Source of the DNA: an uncultured Pedobacter sp.
GTDB lineage: Bacteria; Bacteroidota; Bacteroidia; Sphingobacteriales; Sphingobacteriaceae
Assembly (NCBI RefSeq): GCF_946480185.1
Contig: NZ_CAMLIG010000005.1
Coordinates: 124,001 to 188,000 of the forward strand
DNA: 64,000 nucleotides
Direction of reading: 5' to 3'
Positions 1 to 7,763 of this stretch are shown here, piece by piece. A program made the position numbers and the translations under genes. Each line of letters starts with the position of its first letter. The first letter of the stretch is position 1. Below the pieces are notes generated by a model, which did not search any database, was not told the origin of the DNA, and saw only the letters and a program-made list of their open reading frames with translations.

Positions 1-1
1 A

Positions 2-172
2 CCTTACTTTTTGGACTTAATTGCGCACAGAGAGATATCAAACCAAATTGCGGAATTGTTTCAGGTTCATCATGAATCTCCCCAGTTGCTTTTGATTAAA
101 GATGGCGAGTGTATTCTAGATCAATCTCATGGAGATATATCAATTGAAGAAACTTTAGAACTTATAAAATAA
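2..172 (+). CDS. ytxJ: C-terminal part of bacillithiol system redox protein YtxJ (runs off left edge)
   Basis: An open frame enters from the window edge and stops at a TAA (170-172), giving the last 56 residues of a protein. The run DLIAHREISNQIAE followed by SPQLLLIKDGEC matches the C-terminal half of the YtxJ (DUF2847) thioredoxin-fold family: the helix after the active site, then the cis-Pro-like 'SPQ' strand. YtxJ proteins are thought to act as monothiol bacilliredoxin-like proteins in low-GC Gram-positives and Bacteroidota. The active-site cysteine lies outside the window, so redox function cannot be checked here. A clean hairpin terminator follows at once, so this is the last gene of its transcript. 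Confidence 0.75.
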   Translation, partial: PYFLDLIAHREISNQIAELFQVHHESPQLLLIKDGECILDQSHGDISIEETLELIK

Positions 173-176
173 ACTC

Positions 177-199
177 AAAGCTCCTAAAAGGAGCTTTTT
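177..199 (+). terminator. Rho-independent terminator after ytxJ
   Basis: AAAGCTCC, a five-base TAAAA loop, then GGAGCTTT and further Ts form an eight-pair hairpin with a U tract, starting five bases past the ytxJ stop. The A-rich left side lets it also stop leftward transcripts from the convergent gene at 220-693. Confidence 0.85.
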
Positions 200-219
200 C
201 ATTATAAGAACTTTCTAGT

Positions 220-693
220 TTAGCCCACAAAGCCATCTTTAAGACGTTGAACAATATCATTTTTTACTTCCTCATGTAATTTGCTGGCACTTCGGCTATT
301 GCCCGAGTTTTGGTGGTTTATTAAAACTAGTCCGTTGAAAATGGTCACCATTTCTCCTTCTAAAATAGTGGTGACTAAACTATTTTCCTTGTCAGGATAT
401 TCTGTCCATTGAGTTTGAATTGCCCAACCGTTTTCATCTTTATGGTAATTTGTTTGTATGTTATTGATTCCTAAAAATTCGTCACGGTAATTTTGGTCAT
501 CGTTAAATTTGCCAACTTTATACCCCGCAACTGTACAAAGTATAAGACCCAAACCTGTTAAATATGGAAATGCATCACTACGTTCTGACTTTGGCGTTTG
601 CTTAAACATAGCTAAACCTATTAAGAAGCCAAACATTAAGCCCACTAGTAAACCGGTAGTGCTTGATGTAGTTTGTTTTTTTAATTCGCTCAT
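220..693 (-). CDS. Small membrane-anchored hypothetical protein
   Basis: A 157-residue protein of unknown function. Two hydrophobic stretches near the N terminus (about residues 13-30, rich in Gly/Leu/Phe, and 45-60) predict a hairpin of two membrane helices, followed by a roughly 95-residue soluble region with no motif I recognise. I place the start at the ATG at 691-693 (MSELKK) rather than the TTG one codon upstream. The gene begins three bases after the miaA stop on the same strand, so the two are probably co-transcribed. The function is unknown and the link to miaA may be only positional. Confidence 0.65.
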   Translation of the reverse strand: MSELKKQTTSSTTGLLVGLMFGFLIGLAMFKQTPKSERSDAFPYLTGLGLILCTVAGYKVGKFNDDQNYRDEFLGINNIQTNYHKDENGWAIQTQWTEYPDKENSLVTTILEGEMVTIFNGLVLINHQNSGNSRSASKLHEEVKNDIVQRLKDGFVG

Positions 694-696
694 CAA

Positions 697-1677
697 TTAA
701 GCGTTTAATTCTTGCGCTACAAATTCAATCACTTTTTGGGTTTCGGTAGGCTCAAACCAAACTATGCCTTCATTTTTTTTAAACCAGGTAATTTGTCGTT
801 TGGCAAAGTTCCGTGTGTTCTGTTTTAACTTTTCAATAGCTTCGGACAACGTCCATTCGCCGTTTAAGTGTCTAAACATTTCGGAGTAGCCAACGGTTTT
901 TAAAGCATTTAAATGCTGGAAATGCTGTAAAGATTTAACTTCTTGCAGTAAGCCGGCTTCCATCATTAAATCAACCCGGCGGTTAATCCGCTTGTAAAGA
1001 ACTTCTCTCTCGGTATTTAATCCGATTAAAATTGTTTTAAAATCTCTAGGTTTTGCTTGTTTGTTGCGGAAAGAGGAAAATGTTTTGCCAGTACTTAAAC
1101 AAACTTCCAGCGCTCTAACAATACGTTGCGGGTTATGGATATCTACTTCTGCATAATAATCTGGATCCAGTTTTTTAAGTTCAGTTTGTAAAGCTTCAAT
1201 CCCTTCGTTTTGTAGGCGTTGATTTAGTTGCTCGCGTAGCTCATCAGATGCTTTTGGCAATTCATCAAAACCATAAAGTACAGCGTTAATGTAAAGACCA
1301 GATCCGCCTACCGTTATCGCGACGTCTTTATTTTGGAAAATTTGGTTTAAAACCGCTGTGGCCTGTTTTTCAAAATCGCCAACGTTAAAATCGTCAGTAA
1401 CCGAATGTGAATTTATAAAGTGATGTTTTGCCTGAGCTAATTCCTGTGGGGCTGGTTTCGCGGTTCCAATGCTCATCTCTTTAAAAAACTGACGTGAATC
1501 TGCAGAGATGATTTCGGTGTTGAAACGTTGAGCCAATTCAATAGCCAAAGCCGTTTTTCCAATAGCGGTTGGGCCTGCAATAACTACGAGTGTTTTTTGT
1601 TTTTGACTCAAAATAGATGTTTTAGTGAATTTTTGCCTCACCCCAGCCCTCTCCGAAGGAGAGGGAGCTATCTGCAA
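697..1677 (-). CDS. miaA: tRNA dimethylallyltransferase MiaA
   Basis: MiaA transfers a dimethylallyl group to the N6 of A37 in tRNAs that read UNN codons. The P-loop GPTAIGKTALAIELA sits near residue 35, followed by the family's SADSRQ and IGTAKP motifs and the conserved GGSGLY (substrate channel). The C-terminal helical part ends in NTRNFAKRQITWFK, typical of the family. At 326 residues it is slightly longer than usual (about 300). The first 15 or so residues are encoded by an intergenic repeat (1635-1679), so the native start is probably the TTG at 1609-1611 (MSQKQKTLVVIAGPTA). The repeat has simply opened an in-frame ATG upstream. Confidence 0.95.
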   Translation of the reverse strand: MQIAPSPSERAGVRQKFTKTSILSQKQKTLVVIAGPTAIGKTALAIELAQRFNTEIISADSRQFFKEMSIGTAKPAPQELAQAKHHFINSHSVTDDFNVGDFEKQATAVLNQIFQNKDVAITVGGSGLYINAVLYGFDELPKASDELREQLNQRLQNEGIEALQTELKKLDPDYYAEVDIHNPQRIVRALEVCLSTGKTFSSFRNKQAKPRDFKTILIGLNTEREVLYKRINRRVDLMMEAGLLQEVKSLQHFQHLNALKTVGYSEMFRHLNGEWTLSEAIEKLKQNTRNFAKRQITWFKKNEGIVWFEPTETQKVIEFVAQELNA

Positions 1678-1679
1678 TG
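1635..1679. repeat. Dispersed repeat with CCCTCTCC/GGAGAGGG palindrome, copy 1
   Basis: The segment starts GCCTCACCCCAGCCC, has an inverted pair CCCTCTCC ... GGAGAGGG, and ends CTATCTGCAATG. A second copy lies at 3844-3882 in the same orientation with the six bases AGGGAG missing. It overlaps the 5' end of the miaA reading frame. It resembles an intergenic repeat family, but only two copies are visible here. Confidence 0.7.
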
Positions 1680-1711
1680 TTGATGACTAATGAACGAACT
1701 CAACTAAAAAA

Positions 1712-2335
1712 CTAGTCTCTGTCGTCATAAACATCTGAGTCAGAAAAATCATCTGCAAAGTCATCATCACCACTTTCTTCATCATCCGTTGCTTCGTCTT
1801 CAGATTCAGTGTCGGTATTTAAACCGTCTAATTCATCATCTCCGGCAATAGCAATGTCGCTGTCGTCTATTAAATCTTCGTCTTCATCGCCACCAATATA
1901 ATCATCATCTGGTGCAATAAATGGAACAAATATTTTTGGTGCTTCTCCAATTGCTTTAAATAGGCTTGGAAATTCTTTTGTTGGGTCGTTATCTAAAATT
2001 TTAATTAACTCTACATGAAATTCGTAAGGTTTTTCAAAATTGTAGATGTAATAAAATTTTTGATGCGGATCATCAATAAATCTGCTCAGTTTAGAGTTTT
2101 CGATGAGTGCAACGCCGTTATCAATCTTGCGCTGGTTAGGTAAATATGCCAATTCTTCATTTTTGATCCATTGATCGTTACTCACATAAAAAGACGAAGC
2201 TTTCTCAGGATCGTAACCTATCTTATTTAAAAAGAAAAAATGAAGGTCCTTAAACGTTTGGTTTGATTTGATATCAATTTCACGGATTACTTCATCATAA
2301 TCCTCAAAACTTATCCTAAATCTATATACTGCCAT
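1712..2335 (-). CDS. pRiA4b ORF-3-like (IS1096 passenger TnpR) family protein
   Basis: A 207-residue cytoplasmic protein. The N-terminal ~150 residues have the pattern of the PRiA4_ORF3 fold (MAVYRFRISFED..., then IREIDIKSNQTFKDLHFFFL and SSFYVSNDQW), a family of unknown biochemical role found as a chromosomal single gene in many Bacteroidota. The last ~60 residues are extremely acidic (runs of Asp/Glu/Ser such as DDEESGDDDFADD) and probably disordered. Despite the family name there is no sign of transposition. It lies 34 bases upstream of the miaA reading frame on the same strand and could share its transcript. Confidence 0.75.
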   Translation of the reverse strand: MAVYRFRISFEDYDEVIREIDIKSNQTFKDLHFFFLNKIGYDPEKASSFYVSNDQWIKNEELAYLPNQRKIDNGVALIENSKLSRFIDDPHQKFYYIYNFEKPYEFHVELIKILDNDPTKEFPSLFKAIGEAPKIFVPFIAPDDDYIGGDEDEDLIDDSDIAIAGDDELDGLNTDTESEDEATDDEESGDDDFADDFSDSDVYDDRD

Positions 2336-2377
2336 TTTGCAAAAATAATCTTTTGGTTGATAATTGTTGAATTTATA

Positions 2378-3778
2378 CTAAGCAAGTTTCAAGCCTAAAT
2401 CTGTGCCTAATTTGGTCATCAGTTTTATTGCTTCCTCGCGGTTATTTTGTATTTCGCCATCAAGAATGGCCTCGCGGATTTGATTTTTTATAGTTCCAAC
2501 TTCTCTGCCTGCCGGTATATTGAAAAACTTCATAATATCTTCGCCAGAAATTGGTGGTTGCCAGTTGCGAATTTGGTCTTTTTCTTCTACATCTTTTAGC
2601 TTTTGTTTTACCAGCTCAAAGTTATTGCGGTATTTTTTTATCTTATACTCGTTTTTGGTGGTTACATCGGCGTTGCAAAGTAGCATTAGGGCTTCAATAT
2701 CTTCACCTGCTTCAAAAAGTAAACGCCTAACTGCCGAATCCGTAATTATTTCCTTTGCTAAAACAATTGGACGTAAATGCAAAAGGACTAGTTTTTGCAC
2801 AAACTTCATCTTCTCGTTAAGCGGAAGTTTAAGGTTGTTAAAGATTTTTGGAACCATGCGGGCTCCTTTATCTTCATGTCCGTGGAATGTCCAGCCGTGG
2901 TTTTTTTCAAATCGTTTAGTAGCTGGTTTTGCAATATCGTGTAAAATAGCAGCCCAACGCAACCATAAATCGTCGCTGGTTTGCGCCACATTATCCAAAA
3001 CTTGTAAAGTATGGTAAAAGTTGTCTTTGTGTCCTTTTCCGTCAATATAATCAACGCCGTAAAGGTTGCACATTTCCGGGAAAATGAGTTTTAACAGGCC
3101 AGTATCAAACAGATATTTAAAACCGATGGATGGAACGGGCGATGAGATAATTTTATTCAGTTCATCCGTAATCCGTTCTTTTGAAACGATATCAATGCGT
3201 TCTTTATTCTTTTTGATGGCTTCTAACGCCTCAGCGCAGATTACAAAACCCAGTTGTGTGGCAAATCTTATGGCCCGCATCATCCGCAAAGGATCGTCAG
3301 AAAAAGTTTCTTCGGGATTTAAAGGCGTGATAATGATTTTTTCTTCGAGATGTTGGATGCCGTTAAACGGATCTAGCAATTCTCCGAAGTTAGCTGGCGA
3401 AAGTTGCAAAGCCATTGCGTTAATGGTGAAATCTCGTCGCTTTTGATCGTCTTCTAAAGTGCCGTCTTCCACAATTGGTTTGCGAGATTCTGCCCGATAC
3501 GATTCTTTTCTGGCGCCTACAAACTCTACTTCCAAATCCTTGTATCTGAGCATGGCCGTACCAAAACTTTTGAAAATGGTGACTTGCACATTTAAAGCTT
3601 TGCCTACTGCGGTTGCAAAATCTGGTCCGTTGCCTAGCACAACAATATCCACATCTTTAGAAGGACGATTTAAAAAAATATCCCTTACAAAGCCACCAAT
3701 TACAAAAGCCTTCACATTTTGCTCTGCGGCTACTTTTGAAATGACTTTGAATACTGGATGTGTAAGGTGTTGTTTCAA
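2378..3778 (-). CDS. cca: CCA tRNA nucleotidyltransferase with HD domain
   Basis: This class II nucleotidyltransferase adds or repairs the CCA 3' end of tRNAs; some relatives are poly(A) polymerases. The head domain shows FVIGGFVRDIFLNRPSKDVDIVV (GG...DxD catalytic site, residues ~26-48) and RRDFTINAMAL (nucleotide template region, ~114). An HD phosphohydrolase domain follows with ILHDIAKP (~278) and the FHGHEDKGA stretch (~295). The 466-residue length fits bacterial CCA-HD enzymes. It is the first gene of a leftward string (cca, pRiA4b-like, miaA) in which two genes act on tRNA. Confidence 0.93.
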   Translation of the reverse strand: MKQHLTHPVFKVISKVAAEQNVKAFVIGGFVRDIFLNRPSKDVDIVVLGNGPDFATAVGKALNVQVTIFKSFGTAMLRYKDLEVEFVGARKESYRAESRKPIVEDGTLEDDQKRRDFTINAMALQLSPANFGELLDPFNGIQHLEEKIIITPLNPEETFSDDPLRMMRAIRFATQLGFVICAEALEAIKKNKERIDIVSKERITDELNKIISSPVPSIGFKYLFDTGLLKLIFPEMCNLYGVDYIDGKGHKDNFYHTLQVLDNVAQTSDDLWLRWAAILHDIAKPATKRFEKNHGWTFHGHEDKGARMVPKIFNNLKLPLNEKMKFVQKLVLLHLRPIVLAKEIITDSAVRRLLFEAGEDIEALMLLCNADVTTKNEYKIKKYRNNFELVKQKLKDVEEKDQIRNWQPPISGEDIMKFFNIPAGREVGTIKNQIREAILDGEIQNNREEAIKLMTKLGTDLGLKLA

Positions 3779-3843
3779 ATTTTAGTTCTTGTTGCGCTTT
3801 CGCTGATTTCTTGCAAATATAGAGATATGGTTTTAAAAGTAAA

Positions 3844-3958
3844 GCCTCACCCCAACCCTCTCCGAAGGAGCTACCTGCAACGGTAACAACTAATAATGAA
3901 CCAATGAACTAGCTCTGCGCCAAGCAAGTACTAATGAACCAAGTACTAATGAACTATT
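3844..3958. repeat. Dispersed repeat copy 2 followed by short-word repeats
   Basis: 3844-3882 is the second copy of the repeat at 1635-1679. Downstream the bases ACTAATGAAC recur three times with small changes (3889-3957). The same word (ACTAATGAACG) also follows the first copy near 1686, so each repeat carries its own low-complexity tail. No gene is seen between 3779 and 3966. Confidence 0.6.
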
Positions 3959-3966
3959 TTGACTAA

Positions 3967-4404
3967 CTATTTAAAATATTTTTTGTTTGCTACTAATAAT
4001 CCAAACTCCTCCGAACCTTCTTTTTCTGTGGTTTTATGGTGTGTTTTGTGTGCTCTTCTAATTCCTTTTAAATATTTGTTTTCAGATTTAAAGGCTTTCA
4101 ATCTGTTATGGATAAACCAATCATGGAAAATAAAATAGATGATACCGTAAAAGGAGATGCCGGTACCAATCCAAAATTTATAGTTTAAATCATCTCTACC
4201 AATCCACATCAGCCAAAGCGCCAAAATGGCAAAACCTAAACTGAATATATCATTCAACTCAAAAAAGCCATGTCTTTTTTGGTGATGTGTTTTGTGTATA
4301 AACCATAATGGGCCATGAAAAAGGTATTTATGGATTGCCCATGATAGGCACTCCATACCTGAAATAGTTAAAACTATAGTTAATAAAGCAAAATACCATT
4401 CCAT
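3967..4404 (-). CDS. crtZ: Beta-carotene hydroxylase / sterol desaturase family membrane enzyme
   Basis: A 145-residue integral membrane di-iron hydroxylase. The eight-histidine signature is visible: HKYLFHG (~25), HKTHHQKRH (~38-46), HDWFIH (~95) and HKTHHK (~119), placed between hydrophobic helices as in CrtZ. CrtZ converts beta-carotene to zeaxanthin by 3-hydroxylation of the ionone rings. The short length fits CrtZ better than the longer sterol desaturases. No other carotenoid gene is in view and the gene stands alone, so the substrate is inferred from family. Confidence 0.85.
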   Translation of the reverse strand: MEWYFALLTIVLTISGMECLSWAIHKYLFHGPLWFIHKTHHQKRHGFFELNDIFSLGFAILALWLMWIGRDDLNYKFWIGTGISFYGIIYFIFHDWFIHNRLKAFKSENKYLKGIRRAHKTHHKTTEKEGSEEFGLLVANKKYFK

Positions 4405-4600
4405 AATATTAAAGCAGGCTAGTTATTATAAAGCGATAAGCTGAAAGATATTCCAAATTTATGAATAAGTAACGCAAAGAGTTTATAAATAAGAACAAAT
4501 TAGCAACGCACTATAAATGATAAATCAGTCTTAACTATAAATTTCAGGGTTTGAAAACAATTATCTGTAAAATGTCATTTATACGTTACAATCATATTTT

Positions 4601-4633
4601 TTTGGAACAGAAATAAAACTTGTTGTACATTTG
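4601..4633 (+). promoter_or_regulatory. Bacteroidota-type promoter upstream of the TetR gene
   Basis: TTTG (4601-4604), a 21-base spacer and TACATTTG (4626-4633) fit the Bacteroidota consensus TTTG...TAnnTTTG. The -7 element ends 40 bases before the TetR start codon. It probably drives the TetR gene and perhaps the whole efflux operon. The site is assigned by consensus match only. Confidence 0.55.
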
Positions 4634-4673
4634 ACTAATTAATTTAAAAAGTCAGAAAGTTTATTGTTCAGAT

Positions 4674-5288
4674 ATGAGTTCGATAGGTGTAGATCAAAAA
4701 CAGGAACAAATTGTAGAGGCTGCTTTAAAGCGTTTCTCTCATTTTGGTGTTGCTAAAACTACCATGAGTGAGATTGCGGATGACCTTTCCATTTCAAAGG
4801 CGTCGTTGTATTATTATTTTCCAGACAAAACGGCACTGGTGCTTTCTGTAGGTGAACGCATCTTGGGCGAGTTTATAGATAATCAAAAGCTTGTTTTGGA
4901 ACAAAGTGATGAGTTTGAAAAAGGTATTTATGAAATGTTGGAAGTGAGAATGGATTTTGGGCAAAAGTATTTTATGATGCACATTGGAGATATACAGAGC
5001 GATATCAATACCAGCGATCCAAAATTTAAAGTTTTGATGGAGGATTTGAAATCAAAAGAACTTAAAATTATTAGCGCCCATATTCAACGTTTCCAGGATG
5101 AAGATTTTATAAAGCCTGTAAATTCTGTGGAAACTGCGCAAGTTTTAATTGATATGCTAGCCGGACTTTGGATATGTGGTGTACATGTTAATCATAAAAG
5201 TATGCTTCCCTCAGATCAGCTGTTCGAAAATATTAAAACAAAGTGTAAACGTGTAATCTCCATTTTTTGTGATGGCATTAAAAAATGA
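4674..5288 (+). CDS. TetR/AcrR family transcriptional regulator
   Basis: A 204-residue regulator. The N-terminal helix-turn-helix spans about residues 10-55, with the typical pattern AALKRFSHFGVAKTTMSEIA then SISKASLYYYFPDKTAL. The remaining helices would form the ligand pocket and dimer interface and are not diagnostic. It is the first gene of a co-directional cluster with tolC-, hlyD- and acrB-like genes (37-base gap to the next). The usual arrangement is a local repressor released by a pump substrate, which is the likely role here. The inducer cannot be read from the sequence. Confidence 0.9.
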   Translation: MSSIGVDQKQEQIVEAALKRFSHFGVAKTTMSEIADDLSISKASLYYYFPDKTALVLSVGERILGEFIDNQKLVLEQSDEFEKGIYEMLEVRMDFGQKYFMMHIGDIQSDINTSDPKFKVLMEDLKSKELKIISAHIQRFQDEDFIKPVNSVETAQVLIDMLAGLWICGVHVNHKSMLPSDQLFENIKTKCKRVISIFCDGIKK

Positions 5289-5325
5289 ATTCAACAAGGC
5301 ATAAAAATCAAAAAACAGAAAATAA

Positions 5326-6657
5326 ATGAAATCAATAAAAATAATACTGTTTCTAATAATTGGAATATCAATTACAGAAATGTCAATGGGGCAAGAGAAG
5401 CTTACTTTGAAGGATGCTTTAAATTATGCTATCCAAAACAATAAAGCTTTGCGTAAGGCAAGGTTAGATGTTGAGGGCGGGAGGTATAAAGTTGAAGAAG
5501 TAAAATCACAAGCTTTGCCTCAGCTAAGTGCAACCAGTGGATTAACTTACAATCCAATTATCGGGTCGCAGGTTGTTGATTTTGGAGGAAAGTCACAAAC
5601 CTTAAAATTTGGCAGAAACTGGAACTCATCTGCTGGTGTCCAGCTTTCTCAGCAACTTTTCAACCAACAAGTTTTTACTGGGTTGCAAGCTGCAAAGTCC
5701 AGCGAGGAATACTATAACCTTACTTCGCAATACACAGAAGAGCAAATTATTGAAATGGTAGCGAATAATTACTATCAGGTTTTGGTAAACAGGCAGCAAT
5801 TAAATGTTGTGGATAGCAATATTAAAAATGTTAAGGTGATTGAGAAAATCATATCAAACCAATATTCAAATGGCTTAGCCAAAAAAATTGATGTTGACCG
5901 TATAAAAGTGAACTTAACCAATTTAGAAACACAGAGAGCACAAATGTTAAATGGAGTTACGGAGTTAGAAAACAGGTTAAAGTTTTCTATGGGCATGTCC
6001 ATTAATGTACCTATTGCTCTTTCAGATACAGATTTGGAAGAAGTTACCCAATTGCCACAATTTACTGATAGCCTAGCGCTGTCTAACAAAACTGAGATAA
6101 AATTACTTAATACGCAGGAAAGCCTTTTGAAATTACAGCGTAAAGCGTATTTGGCAGAATATTATCCAACTTTGTCCCTTTCTGGAAATTATACTTATTC
6201 TAGTCAAAGTAATGGTTTTGATTTTTTAAGCTCAAACAGCACAGCTATTGGTTTTGGATCGTCAGCAATTGGGCTTACGCTTAAGGTGCCTATATTCAAC
6301 GGTTTTTCTACCCGTTCTAAAGTTCGCCAGGCTGATGTGAATTTGAAAAAATTCAGTGAAGATAAATCTGAAACTGTAAACTCATTAAACTTGGCTTTTG
6401 AAAATGCTAAAATTGAGATGAAAAACAGTTTAAGTACCATCATCGCTCAGCGTAAAAACAAACAATTGGCAGAAGAAATATATAAAAGTACCCAAAACAA
6501 TTATAACAACGGTTTAGCTAATTTAACTGATTTGTTAAATACAGAAACATCGCTTACGCAAGCGCAAAATAGTTATACACAAGCATTGTTAAATTACAAA
6601 ATAGCTGAAATTCAATTAATCAAGTCAAACGGAAATATTAAATCACTTGTAAAATAA
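5326..6657 (+). CDS. TolC family outer membrane efflux protein
   Basis: A 443-residue outer-membrane channel component of a tripartite efflux pump. A signal peptide covers about residues 1-22 (MKSIKIILFLIIGISITEM..., cleavage after the SMG region). Two long alpha-helical repeats carry the family hallmarks, including LTLKDALNYAIQNN near the N terminus and NNGLANLTDLLNTETSLTQAQ near the C terminus. It is followed after four bases by the membrane fusion protein, and the three pump genes form one operon behind the TetR gene. Confidence 0.93.
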   Translation: MKSIKIILFLIIGISITEMSMGQEKLTLKDALNYAIQNNKALRKARLDVEGGRYKVEEVKSQALPQLSATSGLTYNPIIGSQVVDFGGKSQTLKFGRNWNSSAGVQLSQQLFNQQVFTGLQAAKSSEEYYNLTSQYTEEQIIEMVANNYYQVLVNRQQLNVVDSNIKNVKVIEKIISNQYSNGLAKKIDVDRIKVNLTNLETQRAQMLNGVTELENRLKFSMGMSINVPIALSDTDLEEVTQLPQFTDSLALSNKTEIKLLNTQESLLKLQRKAYLAEYYPTLSLSGNYTYSSQSNGFDFLSSNSTAIGFGSSAIGLTLKVPIFNGFSTRSKVRQADVNLKKFSEDKSETVNSLNLAFENAKIEMKNSLSTIIAQRKNKQLAEEIYKSTQNNYNNGLANLTDLLNTETSLTQAQNSYTQALLNYKIAEIQLIKSNGNIKSLVK

Positions 6658-6661
6658 GATC

Positions 6662-7729
6662 ATGAAAAAAATAATTATATCACTTATTAGTGTTATCGTG
6701 GTAATTGCGGTTATTGCCTTGATACTAAGAAACAATAAGAAAAAGAACGAAGCTAAAACAGAATTTATCGCTCAAGGTAGCGGTGCAATTGCTGTTCGTG
6801 TTGCTACTGTAGAGAAAAAAACTGTTGATTTAGATTTCACGGCTAACGGAAACTTTATTCCAAAGCAAGACGTTAATTTCTTATCAGAAAATGCAGGACG
6901 TGTTAAGGCCATTTATGTTGATGAAGGCGATAGGGTAACTAAAGGACAGGTTTTGGCCCGTGTTGATGCCGAAATTATAAATACAGACAGAGAAACTGCT
7001 GAAGCAGCTTACCAAAATGCGTTGAAAGACGAAGCAAGATATCAAAGTTCGTTTTTAACAGGAGGTGTAACGCAACAACAATTAGATCAAGCCAAGTTGG
7101 CCACACGCAATGCGAAACTACGCCTTCAGGCTTCACAAAGAAGAGTTAGTGATGCAAATATTAAATCGCCAATTAACGGTATTGTAAACAAAAGATATAT
7201 TGAAGTTGGTGCATTTTTAACTGCACAAGGAACACAGATGTTTGAACTGGTAGATGTATCAAGTTTAAAATTAAGGGTAAGCGTAAACGAATCTCAGGTT
7301 GCAAACCTTAAAGTTGGTGATAAAATTGACATCAAATCATCTGTTTTCCCTAATGATAAGTTTAAAGGAAAAATTACTTTCATCGCTGCAAAAGCAGATG
7401 CAAGTTTGAGTTTTCCTGTAGAAATTGAGGTTGCCAACAACTTAAACCATGCTTTAAAAGCGGGAATGTACGGCACAGCAGTTTTCAGCTTTCCTAAGCA
7501 AGCGCCAAGCATACTTATTCCGCGTACCTCTTTTATTGGTAGTGTAAGCAGTAACCAAGTTTTTGTTTTAGATAAAGCAAACAATACTGCTAAGACACGT
7601 AATGTAGTTAGCGGACGTATTTTTGGAGATACCGTAGAGATTTTAGATGGCTTAAAAGAAGGTGAAACTGTAATCACCAGCGGACAAATTAACCTTGCAG
7701 ACGGCACTCCGGTGAGTGTTGTTAAATAA
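6662..7729 (+). CDS. RND efflux periplasmic adaptor (membrane fusion protein)
   Basis: A 355-residue HlyD/AcrA-type adaptor. An N-terminal membrane anchor spans residues 4-24. The first lipoyl half is around GRVKAIYVDEGDRVTKGQVLARVD (split at residues ~76-99), a short helical hairpin follows to ~165, and the second lipoyl half contains IKSPINGIVNKRYIEVG. Beta-barrel and membrane-proximal domains end at the C terminus (LKEGETVITSGQINLADG). It bridges the inner-membrane pump and the TolC channel. The order outer-membrane channel, adaptor, pump is common in Bacteroidota. Confidence 0.93.
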   Translation: MKKIIISLISVIVVIAVIALILRNNKKKNEAKTEFIAQGSGAIAVRVATVEKKTVDLDFTANGNFIPKQDVNFLSENAGRVKAIYVDEGDRVTKGQVLARVDAEIINTDRETAEAAYQNALKDEARYQSSFLTGGVTQQQLDQAKLATRNAKLRLQASQRRVSDANIKSPINGIVNKRYIEVGAFLTAQGTQMFELVDVSSLKLRVSVNESQVANLKVGDKIDIKSSVFPNDKFKGKITFIAAKADASLSFPVEIEVANNLNHALKAGMYGTAVFSFPKQAPSILIPRTSFIGSVSSNQVFVLDKANNTAKTRNVVSGRIFGDTVEILDGLKEGETVITSGQINLADGTPVSVVK

Positions 7730-7763
7730 GTAATCGCATTAGAATTGCCCTAAAAATAAGAAA

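Noticed and set aside
1712..2335. A resolvase or transposon passenger, as the family name TnpR suggests
   Set aside because: No recombinase motifs, no terminal repeats, and a housekeeping gene neighbourhood.
2520..3785. Rightward open frames opposite the cca gene
   Set aside because: They are antisense shadows of a clear CCA-adding enzyme with complete motifs.
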